Below, in pieces: positions 46,158 through 55,367 of a stretch of 64,000 nucleotides of DNA (position 1 is the first letter of the stretch; each line of letters starts with the position of its first letter). The notes under the pieces were generated by a model. It saw only the letters and a list, made by a program, of their open reading frames with translations, did no database searches and was not told the origin of the DNA. Where the stretch lies: NCBI GenBank assembly GCA_963576475.1, contig OY754980.1, forward strand, positions 26,773,486 through 26,837,485, read 5' to 3'. The stretch is from Molanna angustata (Eukaryota; Arthropoda; Insecta; Trichoptera; Molannidae). Made by a program: the position numbers and the translations under genes.

Positions 46158-48278
46158 TGTGTGTGTGTGTCCCTTATAACTTTTGATCCGCTCAATTTAC
46201 AGAGCTCACAAAACATTTAGATAGGCTCACAAAACTTTTAAACTCAGAATTGTGAATTTTTGTTTCAGTCAGGGGTTATCAACTTTTGAAATTTTGGTTT
46301 ATTTTTCCATATATCTCAGAAACCACAAAAGCTATAACGCTGAAAATTGGTATAAACATAGACAAATACAAAATCTCAAATTAGTTTTTTCAAAAAAATT
46401 TCAGGGTTTCTCAAACATTTTTCATTAAGAAAAATATTTTTTTTATGATAAATTTATGAGTTTAACTGCCTATATTTCCAATTTTTTTAAAAATATCGAA
46501 AAAAGCCGAAACACTCCAACTGTATAATTTAATTTTCTATAAAAAATATTGACATTGTATTAGCATTTCTCAATTTTTTTTAACAATTTTTATAAAAATT
46601 GAATTTAGTGACATCATTGCTTCATACGATTTGTATGGCGGTCGTCTACGCACAATATCTAAGAAGACTTGATACTAATCTCCAAACATACATACATACC
46701 ATCATGCTGTTTTCATATTCTGGGTAGGATCAAAGGACTGACCTCCATACTATTCTATCTTGACATACATACCTAGATACATGTGTTGTATAGAAAACCA
46801 AATATCTTAAAATATTAAATAATTTGTATTTATGGGTTTATAGTTTGGTACTTATTCTTCAACTATACATACTATCACTATCGACAGTTGGATCTCATGT
46901 GTTACATGCAACTAGTGTTTATATACTTTTTAAAAATGCAAATAGGTACAACCTATATGTCTCCTGTAAAATATAATAAAATGTACACTGCTAGCTCTAG
47001 AACAGGTATACCTAGTTGGGCAGTAGTTATCTATTTTTAATGAAGATTATTTAAATGGTGTGATGAAGAAATAAAATATAAAAAAAAACTTAATCTAAAC
47101 ATTTGCAATTTTAGTATTGAGCACAACCCACTCGTTTTCAGTCCATTTAAGTCACACATCTTCATAAAAAATTAATGAGTTCATATCAATTATTTCGTTA
47201 AAGAAATATAAAATCTTGCTATTCTCATTTCTTTTCTTTTGACCCATGTTTCGAATAAAAAAGTTTTTGGAATTAGATTTATGTTTACTTTTCTCGGTCC
47301 ATTTCATAATGACTCAAATGTTCGAGAACAATTATTATGAACTATTTTTTAGACTCCAGAATTAAAGATAGGTATTTATATTTTTTTGTGATTATGTCTG
47401 ATACTTTGTGAATAACAATTATTAAGGTGCAATAATATAAAACTGAAAACTCCAACTTACCATCAAAAATACTTATTTCCTTTACAGGTTGATCATCATA
47501 CTGATCTGATATAGTTAAAGCTCTGAAATTAAATATTCGATTATATTCCCATTTTCAGAATCATGATTAAATTAATTTAATTTTTATGTCACTAAATCTT
47601 ACATCGAAGCTTTCAAAATGTGTGTGTCTGATTAGTTTTTGGTCAAAACATTGTTCATCATGTCACATTTTATTGTGAAGTAGGTATTCAGTGGTCATAT
47701 TTTGTCATTTTTATCATATCCTTAGGCGAATAGAAAATATTAAAAAATGTACATCATTCTCCTAATCTCTTTGTTTAACTTTATATTAGGTACTTTAGCA
47801 AATGGTCATCTTCTTCTTGTGCCACTCCTAATAGAGGTTGGCGACGGTCACACAAGACTCATCACGATCTTTTTCTAATCTAATGAGTGCCGCATCCGAA
47901 ATCCCAAACCACAGTGAAGACCTATACAATCACTTATGTATGTTAACAGATTTTATGTGACTGGTAAAATGGTGCATTAGCCGGGTCCCAAAGTCCCGAA
48001 GAAGCAGAGGGAGACCTAGGATGAGATGGCTGGAAGACATCGAGGGCGATATAAGAGCGATCGGACAGACAAATTGGAGGAGACTTGCTGTCGACAGGGC
48101 GGGATGGAGGCAGTTTCTTGAGGAGGCCAAGGCTTACACCGGGCTGTAGCGTCATTGCTGATGATGATGGAAATGGTACATATTTCTATATAATATCCAT
48201 TAGGTCATACCTTTGAAGCTGTGGATGCGGAGGAGCTGGTTTAGCCCAATAAATTGCTGGACGATTCAATTCCGTCAT
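34041..48278 (-). CDS. Sugar-type gustatory receptor, upstream paralogue (10 exons, 476 aa)
   Basis: Probable ligand-gated cation channel of the insect sugar gustatory receptor clade (Gr5a/Gr64-like), a multi-pass plasma-membrane protein of taste neurons. Exons in transcript order: 48278-48211, 47522-47461, 44191-44029, 42761-42433, 41403-41255, 39946-39824, 39239-39085, 37624-37462, 36189-36100, 34169-34041. All introns are GT-AG and all phases join. Family hallmarks seen: FHKAIGPLLIVGQCFGVLPV in exon 3, ATFNWNFMDLFI in exon 6, LLSFANNLYFICLQLFNS in exon 7, SYCVE in exon 8, TGLNFFYVTRGLVLT in exon 9 and the C-terminal TYELVLVQF motif in exon 10. The 476 aa length is usual for the family. The start ATG at 48278 is the first in a short exon reading MTELNRPAIYW. 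Exon 4 is one 329-nt block where the downstream paralogue has two exons. Introns hold a (TAAAA)n array, a Helentron, LINE tails and a minisatellite. The exact sugar ligand cannot be inferred. Confidence 0.9.
34293..34347. repeat. Perfect 55-nt palindrome
   Basis: Two 27-bp arms starting TTGACACTATACCATAGG are exact reverse complements around a single A. It lies in the last intron of the upstream receptor and would form a near-loopless hairpin. Confidence 0.85.
34400..34470 (+). repeat. tRNA-like SINE head with A and B boxes
   Basis: TGGCAGAGCGGTTAGCG fits a pol III A-box and GTTCGAATCC is a B-box, 35-40 bp apart. The T-arm can pair with one mismatch, but the acceptor stem cannot, so this is a tRNA-derived SINE or tRNA pseudogene rather than a working tRNA. 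Confidence 0.6.
34480..35200 (-). pseudogene. 5'-truncated RTE-like LINE fragment
   Basis: The minus strand encodes YGLEINRSKTKFMII, FAYLGSQISAEGGCEKEIKR and FLYSAETWTVKSCDRDRID. A frame break follows, then MRCWRRMLRIPWTARKTND and FFGHIARREPGNLEK. These are the C-terminal reverse-transcriptase and downstream regions of RTE-like LINEs. The 3' end (AGCATTGAGGAAACGAAG) directly abuts the tRNA-like head at 34400-34470. Sister of 20063-20545. Confidence 0.75.
35305..35800 (-). pseudogene. LINE 3' fragment with (TTTA)n tail
   Basis: Begins with a (TTTA)n tract at 35309-35338, the reversed tail. The minus strand encodes KLDNCLPTSLKLLPQN, the conserved LP-T-L block at the end of LINE reverse transcriptases. 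Confidence 0.55.
36282..36956 (+). mobile_element. Helentron-like element, copy H14, old and rearranged
   Basis: Starts CCAACTGTCGATTTGTTC at 36282 in plus orientation, with a CT/GT microsatellite at about 36484-36522. Its terminal block at 36868-36956 (CTATTTGCATGTAATACATG) is inverted relative to the body, showing an internal rearrangement. Strongly diverged. Confidence 0.65.
37799..38305. mobile_element. Degraded relative of the hAT-like MITE
   Basis: CAGTGACGTAACTAG near 37800 and GGTGGCTACGGCTATGCACT near 38280 resemble the ends of the 32276-32859 element. The block GGTCCTCATGCTTTACATGG matches its interior. Ends are eroded and no target duplication remains. Confidence 0.45.
39340..39455 (+). 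repeat. LINE 3' tail (CTAGCCCTAGAACAGG family)
   Basis: Shares CTGCTAGCCCTAGAACAGG and TACCTAGTTGGGCAGCAG with 44262-44400 (minus) and 46975-47090 (plus). It ends in an A-rich AATAAATAAA tail, so it is a heavily 5'-truncated LINE. Confidence 0.55.
40075..40520. repeat. Dispersed copy related to the right-edge satellite region
   Basis: Contains GGTTTCTGGATTTAAAC, CATACGCTCGAC and a purine-rich tandem of GGGACGGGAGGCACTGAA-like units (about 40407-40510). All are found, partly inverted, in 63060-63810. Confidence 0.5.
41572..41925. repeat. Minisatellite, period about 103 bp, just over 3 units
   Basis: Units start AATATTCGCACACCC at about 41581, 41684, 41787 and 41890, and share AAATCGCACCCAGAAAACTG and CTTGAAATATAATATTAA. 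Located in an intron of the upstream receptor. Confidence 0.8.
42093..42330 (+). pseudogene. Possible LINE C-terminal relic
   Basis: TTTTGGTCAAAGACATTTTC at 42093 matches the start of the LINE fragment at 45487. An A-rich end with AATAAA follows. Too short for a firm call. Confidence 0.35.
43180..43760 (-). pseudogene. Degenerate segment homologous to 27770-28361
   Basis: Intronic in the upstream receptor. The minus-strand frame FLYFKDVSFEVTGEVIFKIY is matched by FKDVSFE in the other copy. Both contain stops in every frame. Neighbouring 42880-42960 and 43819-43890 (CCTTGAAGGC...) may be internal duplicates. Identity unresolved. Confidence 0.35.
44262..44404 (-). repeat. LINE 3' tail, reversed
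   Basis: (TTTA)n at 44262-44278 followed by the reverse complement of the CTAGCCCTAGAACA / ACCTAGTTGGGCAG tail. Adjoins the (TAAAA)n array. Confidence 0.55.
44405..45130. repeat. (TAAAA)n pentanucleotide array of about 720 bp
   Basis: About 145 nearly perfect TAAAA units, with single interruptions at about 44671 and 44861 and a more degenerate right edge after 45085. It lies in intron 2 of the upstream receptor. The repetitive open frames across it are artefacts. Confidence 0.97.
45230..45790 (+). pseudogene. LINE C-terminal fragment
   Basis: The plus strand encodes MRTAFGQRHFIFIVTRIYSN and MLPTSLKEIISLKSFKRKC up to a stop at 45657. This is the end of a Jockey/CR1-like LINE ORF2, followed by a short 3' UTR with AATAAA. 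Confidence 0.6.
45919..46915 (+). mobile_element. Helentron-like element, copy H12
   Basis: Complete plus-orientation copy, CCAACTGTCGAT to ATGCAACTAG, flanked by T on both sides. The GT microsatellite is at about 46118-46170. In intron 2 of the upstream receptor. Confidence 0.85.
46975..47090 (+). repeat. LINE 3' tail (CTAGCTCTAGAACAGG family)
   Basis: Same tail family as 39340-39455, with an A-rich end at about 47080. It lies just beyond Helentron H12. Confidence 0.5.
47962..48170 (+). pseudogene. LINE C-terminal fragment (GRPRMRWLEDI family)
   Basis: The plus strand reads RRSRGRPRMRWLEDIEGDIR, then WRRLAVDRAGWRQFLEEAKA and a stop, with a GATGATGATGG end. It lies just inside intron 1 of the upstream receptor, antisense to it. 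Confidence 0.65.
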
Positions 48279-49213
48279 TTTAAATTAAAACTCAAGAATG
48301 TCAACTTGTTTCAAACACTCAAGGTACAAATTACATTTGTTTGTGTTGCGGTATTGCTAAAACAAAACAAAACTTGGTATATAGAAAAAAATCGTAAAAA
48401 AACATTAGAATTTAGATATTTTTTGATAGAATCATTTTGAGCAATCTACTTACAGATATTATAGAACCATTTCTTGATAATTATGTAACTTTAATCTTTA
48501 ATGTAATTGTTACTACGTAGTATAGGAAATCATAAAAATTGTCTATTTCATCTTCGAAACTGAACATAACGATTTACAATATATTCTATTTGCGATGCCA
48601 GTTGTGAAGAGTTTGTCGTTCATATTAGATGGAATTTTTTTTTCATGTAGGTACAATCAAAGCCTTTGAGATCCTTCAAGATAATTGTTGGTTGTAACGT
48701 TGAAAATTTGCCCTTTGAATTATACTAGACACATAAACAGTTACTGAACATTTCGATACGTTTGTTTGGATGTCTGATGTTGTGATAAAAATATTATTGT
48801 GAGGTGTGTTTACGTTTATTTTCCATAGATGTCCTTTGCACAACAAAAGCAATTTAATTCGTCAAGTTTTTTAATATCAATTTAGATTTTTTCAACTCAA
48901 TAATGGAAACAGAATATTTTGACAAATCATAAATAATCTGCTGGAAAGACAGCTGGGAATCAACGTCACAAAATTCAGCAAACTCTGCGCAAACAGGCCC
49001 TAGTGGATTTCAACCAGACTCAGAAGAAGTTAAATTAATAATTTAGATAACAATAACGTGAAATGTTTTATAATAAGCTTCTTAAATTAATTTTTGTTTT
49101 GAACATGGAAACATCTTTTGCAATTTTAATTATTTAAATCGTATGTACAGCACAATTATGCCTCTATTGAAGGTTGTGCTTTAAATATAAAAAAAATATA
49201 AATTTTACGGTGT
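48279..49213. other. Region upstream of the upstream receptor gene
   Basis: AT-rich, no coding sequence. It would contain the promoter, but no core element could be assigned. Confidence 0.4.
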
Positions 49214-49594
49214 CACTATTTTTACGACCGGAATTGGCGGGAAAAGCGTTTTCCCGCCAAAAAGTGTCTAATTACACGACAAATTTTCTGACGTCGTCTA
49301 TGTTTTTAGGTCATTTATAACCATAGAAAGCGCAGATAAATCAAAATACAAAAATATTTACCTGTGTCATTTTTTCAATGGTCATAAAAATGCATCATGG
49401 AAACCAACTTGAAGAAAAAATTAATAATATTGGCATCTTATTACATTTACTTAATTTTATAAATAATTTTTTCATCGAGATCTACAATTATAACAAAGTA
49501 TAAACAAAGGTAAATATTTTTATAACTTGATTTATCTGCGTTTTCTGTGGTTATTTTTGGTTTTCGTCTATGGTTGAGTCGTGTAAATAGTCGT
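49214..49594. mobile_element. Foldback/MITE-like inverted repeat element
   Basis: CACTATTTTTACGAC at the left pairs with GTCGTGTAAATAGTCG at the right. A longer internal match runs inward from AACCATAGAAAGCGCAGATA (49319). A nested perfect hairpin GGCGGGAAAA-GCG-TTTTCCCGCC lies near 49236. Confidence 0.5.
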
Positions 49595-49875
49595 AGCCTA
49601 AATTTTAATATATTTTCATTAACACAGTGGAATTTATTTTGGGAATTTATTATGTAATTAAAATTATTAAGGAAAAATGCAAATTTGAAAAAGATTCAGA
49701 GGTAGAAGATAACCAAAAAAACGACTTTAAAAGCAGCTATAATAAATACATAAAAACAATAAAATGTTTTTAATAATTTCCGAAAGTCAATTTCAATAAA
49801 AAACTTTTCAGTGATGTTGATGAAGGTACATATATTTGACAATGGCACCTTCTTGACAGTGTTGGTGACTTTCGG

Positions 49876-50071
49876 CCCGCTCCCACTTGTCATGCACTTT
49901 TCGTGTGTTAGGTCCGACAAAATGTCGGGTGATCTAGTGGCAATACGTTTTAAAAAGAGATGTTCACACTTGTCGTTATCGTATAAGTGTGAACCAGCTC
50001 CATTTAAAATGTATTGCCACTAGATCATCCGATATTGTGTCGGACCTAACACACTACAAGTTGGAACGGGG
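49876..50071. mobile_element. Short MITE with arms of more than 50 bp
   Basis: The left arm contains GTGTGTTAGGTCCGACAAAA and GATCTAGTGGCAATACG. Both are mirrored at 49990-50055 with few mismatches, so almost the whole 196-bp element is a hairpin. No target duplication was found. Confidence 0.6.
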
Positions 50072-50164
50072 TCTTAGACGATATAAAAATATAAAAATTC
50101 GTGAGTGTGATTTTTCAAGAGAACAAAAAAATCTCTAATACTCCTATAACCTCAAAACCAGCAC

Positions 50165-50190
50165 TGGTTACGCAAAGTTGGGTACACACG

Positions 50191-50223
<33 letters not shown>

Positions 50224-50529
50224 CTTTCCTATCCTATCCTAGTTTACCTCGGCCTAAAAACAACCTACCTACATACCTGCCAGCTATATGCAAAAAAGTA
50301 TTGTTGCATATAAATTTTCTCATTATATCAACTGTCATCTTGACTAACACACCGCACCGCACCGCTCTTAAAATTATATCTTCAAAATCCGCTGAAATTA
50401 ATTAACTTGTGAATTACTAGTGAAGTGTCAAAGTTTTCATACGCTGTGAATGTGGTGAAAAGATTATTCAGAACCAGCACAATAAATATCGAGGCAAGGT
50501 AACTCCCTATACCTTTATCTTTTCCACCA
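50165..50529 (+). repeat. Left LTR of the BEL/Pao element
   Basis: 365-bp LTR, TGGTTACG...TTCCACCA, with a CA tract at about 50199-50222. After it, a leader with an imperfect 45-bp tandem duplication (ATTCCTTGGTCC / ATTCCTTGTTCC units, 50530-50618) precedes gag. Confidence 0.95.
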
Positions 50530-50763
50530 TATTCCTTGGTCCTTCGTCCCGTATATCTTGTATTTTCCCGCATTCCTTGTTCCTCTGTCCCGCATATCTT
50601 GAATTTTCACGCATTACTTATCAAATTTATACATTTTTATACAAAATTAACATTATACATACGCTATTTACATTACATATTTCATACATACCCGCATTGA
50701 TTGTAGTACCTAAGTACTTAATCAAATTCTTGTTTCATTAATTTTATTGTTGTTTAATCAATA

Positions 50764-52233
50764 ATGGCTTCTTTAAAAATATTGGAAGCTAAACGGCTAA
50801 GTTTATTTGCAATTATTCAGAAAGCTTATGACTTGTCAAAATCATTAAATACCGCTGAAGAAAAAACTAATTTTCTTATCCGCATACAATCGATAGATAA
50901 AATTCGTTCTGAATTTTGTCAAGTTGTAGAAGAATTAAATTTGGGAAAAATAGCTGTAAATCCAGAATATGTTCCGTCTTTTCAATCTATTGAAGCCCTT
51001 GACGAATTATACTGTAACATCAAGCATATTGAACAATCTTTAAAAACTAAAGTTGACTATGTTCCTCCAATTATTAAATCATTTGAAAAAGACTCTCAAA
51101 GAACACACAAATTGCCAATATTGGAACTTGTTAGTTTTAATGGTGATCCAACGAAATGGCCATTATTTTATCAAAATTTCAAAGATCTAATACACGACAA
51201 TATTAATTTGTCGAATGGTGAAAAAATACAATATTTAGTGTCAAAATTGACAGGTACCGCTTTAAGTGTTATTTCTGGGATACTTCCTGTCGCATCTAAT
51301 TATGATATTATATGGGATAGGCTTGTTGATCGATTCCAGGATTCACGAATTTTAGCTACGCATTATTTAGAAAAAATAATCAATTTTAAACCCTTAACAC
51401 AATCAAGTTCAAAGAATTTGGATTATTTCATAGAAAATTTTTGCTCTTCATTTGAAGCTTTAAAATTATTAGATATTTCTGATTTAACTGATTTCATCAT
51501 AACGCACATTGCTCTTCTTAAGTTAGATAGAGAGACGTTAAATTTATTTGAGCAACATATTAGAAATGAAAAAATTCCAAACTTTAAATTATTACAATCT
51601 TTTCTGAGAGAGCAAAGCAAAATTCTCTCTAGAACGCAGGTTATATTCCACAAAAGTGCACCAAATGATCGACGAAAAAATAATAATAATTCACATTCAT
51701 TTGTTATAAATAATACGCCAATGGATATCACAAAATGTTTTTTGTGTGAATGTAATAAACATCCATTGTATTCATGTAAAAAATTCTTACAGTTGGATGT
51801 ATTCACAAGATTCAAAATAATCAACAAAAGATCACTATGTAAAAATTGTTTTGGTACTCATTTAACAAAAAATTGTAAATCGGAAAAAAATTGCTTTTAT
51901 TGTATTAAAAGGCATCATTCATTGATTCATTTTCCTTCTTCACCAACATGTGATGATGAAGATAATCAAAATAAAGATAATTATCATTCAAAACAGGTTC
52001 CTAGCGCAGCTGATATTGTTAAAAACGATGATAATATTACCTCATTCGTCAATTCTGACCGCAATACGAGCACTTCGGTGAATAATATCGGTCGACGACA
52101 TTTGGATCAACCATATGAACCTAAATGTCAAATCGACAATTGTTTGTTGATCCATAATGTAAACTGTTATCATGTAATACCAACCGCTATAGTATATATT
52201 AATGGAATTAAAAAAATACCATCCGCACATTAA
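50764..52233 (+). CDS. BEL/Pao Gag polyprotein (489 aa as open)
   Basis: Structural protein that packages the element RNA. Residues about 1-110 are helical. About 115-300 match the BEL/Pao gag core (LVSFNGDPTKWPLFYQNFKD). Zinc knuckles follow at about 325-389 (C325/C328/C338, C359/C362/H366/C371, C377/C380). The ATG at 50764 is the first in frame after the leader. The frame closes at 52231 just after a run of seven A (52210-52216), and the pol frame opens in -1. Confidence 0.85.
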   Translation: MASLKILEAKRLSLFAIIQKAYDLSKSLNTAEEKTNFLIRIQSIDKIRSEFCQVVEELNLGKIAVNPEYVPSFQSIEALDELYCNIKHIEQSLKTKVDYVPPIIKSFEKDSQRTHKLPILELVSFNGDPTKWPLFYQNFKDLIHDNINLSNGEKIQYLVSKLTGTALSVISGILPVASNYDIIWDRLVDRFQDSRILATHYLEKIINFKPLTQSSSKNLDYFIENFCSSFEALKLLDISDLTDFIITHIALLKLDRETLNLFEQHIRNEKIPNFKLLQSFLREQSKILSRTQVIFHKSAPNDRRKNNNNSHSFVINNTPMDITKCFLCECNKHPLYSCKKFLQLDVFTRFKIINKRSLCKNCFGTHLTKNCKSEKNCFYCIKRHHSLIHFPSSPTCDDEDNQNKDNYHSKQVPSAADIVKNDDNITSFVNSDRNTSTSVNNIGRRHLDQPYEPKCQIDNCLLIHNVNCYHVIPTAIVYINGIKKIPSAH

Positions 52234-55200
52234 TAGATACAGGATCAAATGCAAATTTTATAACGGAAAAGATATGTAAAAAATTTAATATAAACATTAC
52301 GTACGAAAATGCTTTTGTGTACGGTATTGGGTCTGCTGTAAAACCAATATTAGGATATGCTATATTTACAATTTATTCAAGATATGATACAAGATTCTTT
52401 TACGATATTAAGGCTTCGGTTGTCGAAACTATTACTAATGATTTGCCTACGTCAGCCTTAGAAATGACAGATTGTTTTAAGAATTTGCCGCTAGCGGATA
52501 ATAATTTTAATCTTCCTGCTAGTATCGATTGCATAATCGGAGCTGGTTTATTCCCGCATTTACTTTTACCTGGGAAATTAACACATAAAGAAACTCGTAT
52601 GATCGCCTTACAGACTACTCTTGGTTATTTGATCATGGGCGAAACGCAAATAGATAACTTCTCATCATGTCAATTTCAATGCACGTTACACGCAATTGAT
52701 GATTCTAATTCAAAAAATAAGTTAGATGAAATGATTCAAAACTTTTGGAAACTAGAATCTGTACCATCACGTCAGTATTTAAGTCCTGACGAGCAACTTT
52801 GTGAACAAATTTTTGAGAAAACAGTCTTGCGAGACAACGAGGGTAGATATACTGTATCATTACCTTTTCGTGAAAGTCCCACAGTTTTGGGTCATTCAAT
52901 AAAAAACGCTAAACATATGTTGCTTTCATTGGAAAAGAAGTTGCAATCAAATTTAGATTTACAATATGGTTATAATGCCACTATTCAAGAATACATTGAC
53001 AAAGGTTTTTTGAAAAAAGTTACAGATACACAAACTTCAGATTGTGTTTATTATATACCACATAGAGCTGTATATCGGCCTGATAAAGATACTACTAAAA
53101 TTAGAATAGTTTTAGACGCCAGTTGCAAAACTTCCTCTGGAAAAAGTCTCAATGATATATTGCATTGTGGACCTAATTTGCAAACAAATATTTTTGATTT
53201 ACTTATAAATCTACGCCTGTACTCGGTAGTTATTTCTGCTGACATAGAAAAAATGTATTTTCAATTGAAAATGAATCCAGATCATAAACGTTTTCAAAGG
53301 ATACTTTTTAGATTTAATAACTCAGATCCTATTGACATTTATGAATTTCAACGCGTTTCTTTTGGGCTTAAATGTTCCCCTTATTTAGCAATGAAAGTCA
53401 TTCGCAAACTCTTAACAGATGAAGGCGATAAACTGCCTGAAACCACACAACTTGCTATGAAATATTTTTATATGGATGATTTTCTTTATTCAGTCAATTC
53501 ACCTGAGGAAGCTTTACAAATTTATTCTCATTTAGTTCACTTATTTTCCTCTGGAGGTTTCTGTCTAAATAAGTGGATTTCCAACTCTGTACAATTTTTA
53601 AAGCACATTCCAGATAATCTACGTGTTAACCAACACATTACTTTTAATTCAGATTTTGACGATAAAACCAAAATTATAGGTTTGTCTTGGAGTCCCACCT
53701 CTGATTGTTTCACTTTTAAAATCAAACCTCTCTCTTTAGATACATTAGTATGTACGAAAAGATTAATTCTTTCTAATATGGCATCATTATATGATCCTCT
53801 AGGTCTCCTTGCTCCAGGTATCATCGGTTTGAAACTTCTAGTGCAAGAGTGTTGGAAAAGAGAATTGTCTTGGGATGAACGGGTTCCTGAGGATATAAAT
53901 AAGATTTGGTTGAAATTTCAGAGTGAACTCGAAAACTTATCAAATTTAAATATACCAAGACATATAGGTATAGTAAATGATTCATTCATCAATTTGCTTG
54001 GTTTCTCAGATGCTAGTGAACGTGCCTATGGGGCGGTTATATATATCCGCATTGGATCACTTGAATCTAACGCCTCAAATGTTTCACTACTATGTGCCAA
54101 GTCAAAAGTATCCCCACTTAAAAAGGTATCTTTAGCACGTTTAGAGTTATGTGCCGCACACCTTCTTGCATTATTAATGAAATCTGTTCTCTCAACTATT
54201 GAGATTAGATGTAAGATTGACAAAATGTTTGCATTTTCTGATTCAACTATTGTACTTTCATGGATACATTCCTCACCGCATAGATGGCAAACCTTCGTTG
54301 CCAATCGCACCGCAATTATTCAAGAAATTATTTCTGAAGAAAATTGGTTTCATGTTCCTGGAACTGAAAATCCAAGTGATATTGTATCCCTCTCCGTTAC
54401 TCCTAATGAATTTTTGAAAACCTCTTATTGGTTTAATGGTCCAGCCTGGATCTCATTGCCACAGAGTCAATGGCCTGTGACTAATTTTAAAAAGGAAAAT
54501 GCCTATCAGAGTATACCTGAATCTAAAACTGTTGCTCTCATACAAATTAAGACTCAATCTGAGCCTCACTTTATTTATTTAATCGCTAACAGGATCTCTA
54601 AATGGAGTAAATTATTAGACATACTTGTTTACGTTCTTCGTTTTACAAGAAAACTTAATACGTCTGGAATGATTACGGTCTCAGACTTAGAAACTGCTGA
54701 AAATCATGTAATTAAATGCATTCAGAATAACCATTTTTCTCAAGATATACATTCTCTTGAACAGAATAAATTGAGTAGTCCTGTATTACGCAAACTTTTA
54801 CCATTTTTAAATAATAATATCCTTAGAGTTGGTGGTCGAATTCAAAATTCATCATCAATGTATGAAACGAAACATCCAATTTTATTGCCTTCTAAAGATC
54901 GTATTGTTCAGTTACTTATTGAATATTATCATTATTTACATTATCATACAGGCCCTGCATTATTGTTAGCATTATTACGACAGAAGTACTGGATTTTATC
55001 TGGTCGTAGTTTGGTTCGTAAGATTGTTCATTCTTGCAACATTTGTTTTAAAAACAAACCAAAAGGAACCTTCCCGTTAATGGGCAATTTACCCGATTTT
55101 CGAGTAAATGAAATAAAATATTTCGCAAAATGTGGAGTAGATTACATGGGTCCAGTGTTTGTAACTCTGGCAAAGAGAAGAGGCATTAAAAAGCAAAAGG

Positions 55201-55367
55201 CATATGTTTGTTTATTTGTTTGCCTAGCAACAAAAGCTTTACATATAGAATTAGTTTCAGATCTCTCATCTGAAATGTTCTTAGCTGCATTTAAACGTTT
55301 TATAGCCAGAAGAGGACCTGTCACTCTCATTGTAAGTGACGGTGGAAGATTTTGTTGGAGCTCGTAA
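52221..55367 (+). CDS. BEL/Pao Pol: protease, reverse transcriptase, RNase H, part of integrase
   Basis: In the -1 frame relative to gag. The aspartic protease active site LIDTGS falls at 52230-52247. The reverse transcriptase has ADIEKMYFQ and a catalytic YMDD at 53469-53480. RNase H has SDAS (near 54008), LARLELCAAHLLALL and FSDSTIVLSW. The integrase has its HH-CC zinc region (CNICF, near 55035), the first catalytic Asp in VDYMGP and the second in SDGG. The frame then breaks at about 55340-55365 and stops at 55367. An internal ATG at 52317 opens the frame, but native translation would come from gag. Confidence 0.85.
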   Translation: MRTLIDTGSNANFITEKICKKFNINITYENAFVYGIGSAVKPILGYAIFTIYSRYDTRFFYDIKASVVETITNDLPTSALEMTDCFKNLPLADNNFNLPASIDCIIGAGLFPHLLLPGKLTHKETRMIALQTTLGYLIMGETQIDNFSSCQFQCTLHAIDDSNSKNKLDEMIQNFWKLESVPSRQYLSPDEQLCEQIFEKTVLRDNEGRYTVSLPFRESPTVLGHSIKNAKHMLLSLEKKLQSNLDLQYGYNATIQEYIDKGFLKKVTDTQTSDCVYYIPHRAVYRPDKDTTKIRIVLDASCKTSSGKSLNDILHCGPNLQTNIFDLLINLRLYSVVISADIEKMYFQLKMNPDHKRFQRILFRFNNSDPIDIYEFQRVSFGLKCSPYLAMKVIRKLLTDEGDKLPETTQLAMKYFYMDDFLYSVNSPEEALQIYSHLVHLFSSGGFCLNKWISNSVQFLKHIPDNLRVNQHITFNSDFDDKTKIIGLSWSPTSDCFTFKIKPLSLDTLVCTKRLILSNMASLYDPLGLLAPGIIGLKLLVQECWKRELSWDERVPEDINKIWLKFQSELENLSNLNIPRHIGIVNDSFINLLGFSDASERAYGAVIYIRIGSLESNASNVSLLCAKSKVSPLKKVSLARLELCAAHLLALLMKSVLSTIEIRCKIDKMFAFSDSTIVLSWIHSSPHRWQTFVANRTAIIQEIISEENWFHVPGTENPSDIVSLSVTPNEFLKTSYWFNGPAWISLPQSQWPVTNFKKENAYQSIPESKTVALIQIKTQSEPHFIYLIANRISKWSKLLDILVYVLRFTRKLNTSGMITVSDLETAENHVIKCIQNNHFSQDIHSLEQNKLSSPVLRKLLPFLNNNILRVGGRIQNSSSMYETKHPILLPSKDRIVQLLIEYYHYLHYHTGPALLLALLRQKYWILSGRSLVRKIVHSCNICFKNKPKGTFPLMGNLPDFRVNEIKYFAKCGVDYMGPVFVTLAKRRGIKKQKAYVCLFVCLATKALHIELVSDLSSEMFLAAFKRFIARRGPVTLIVSDGGRFCWSS

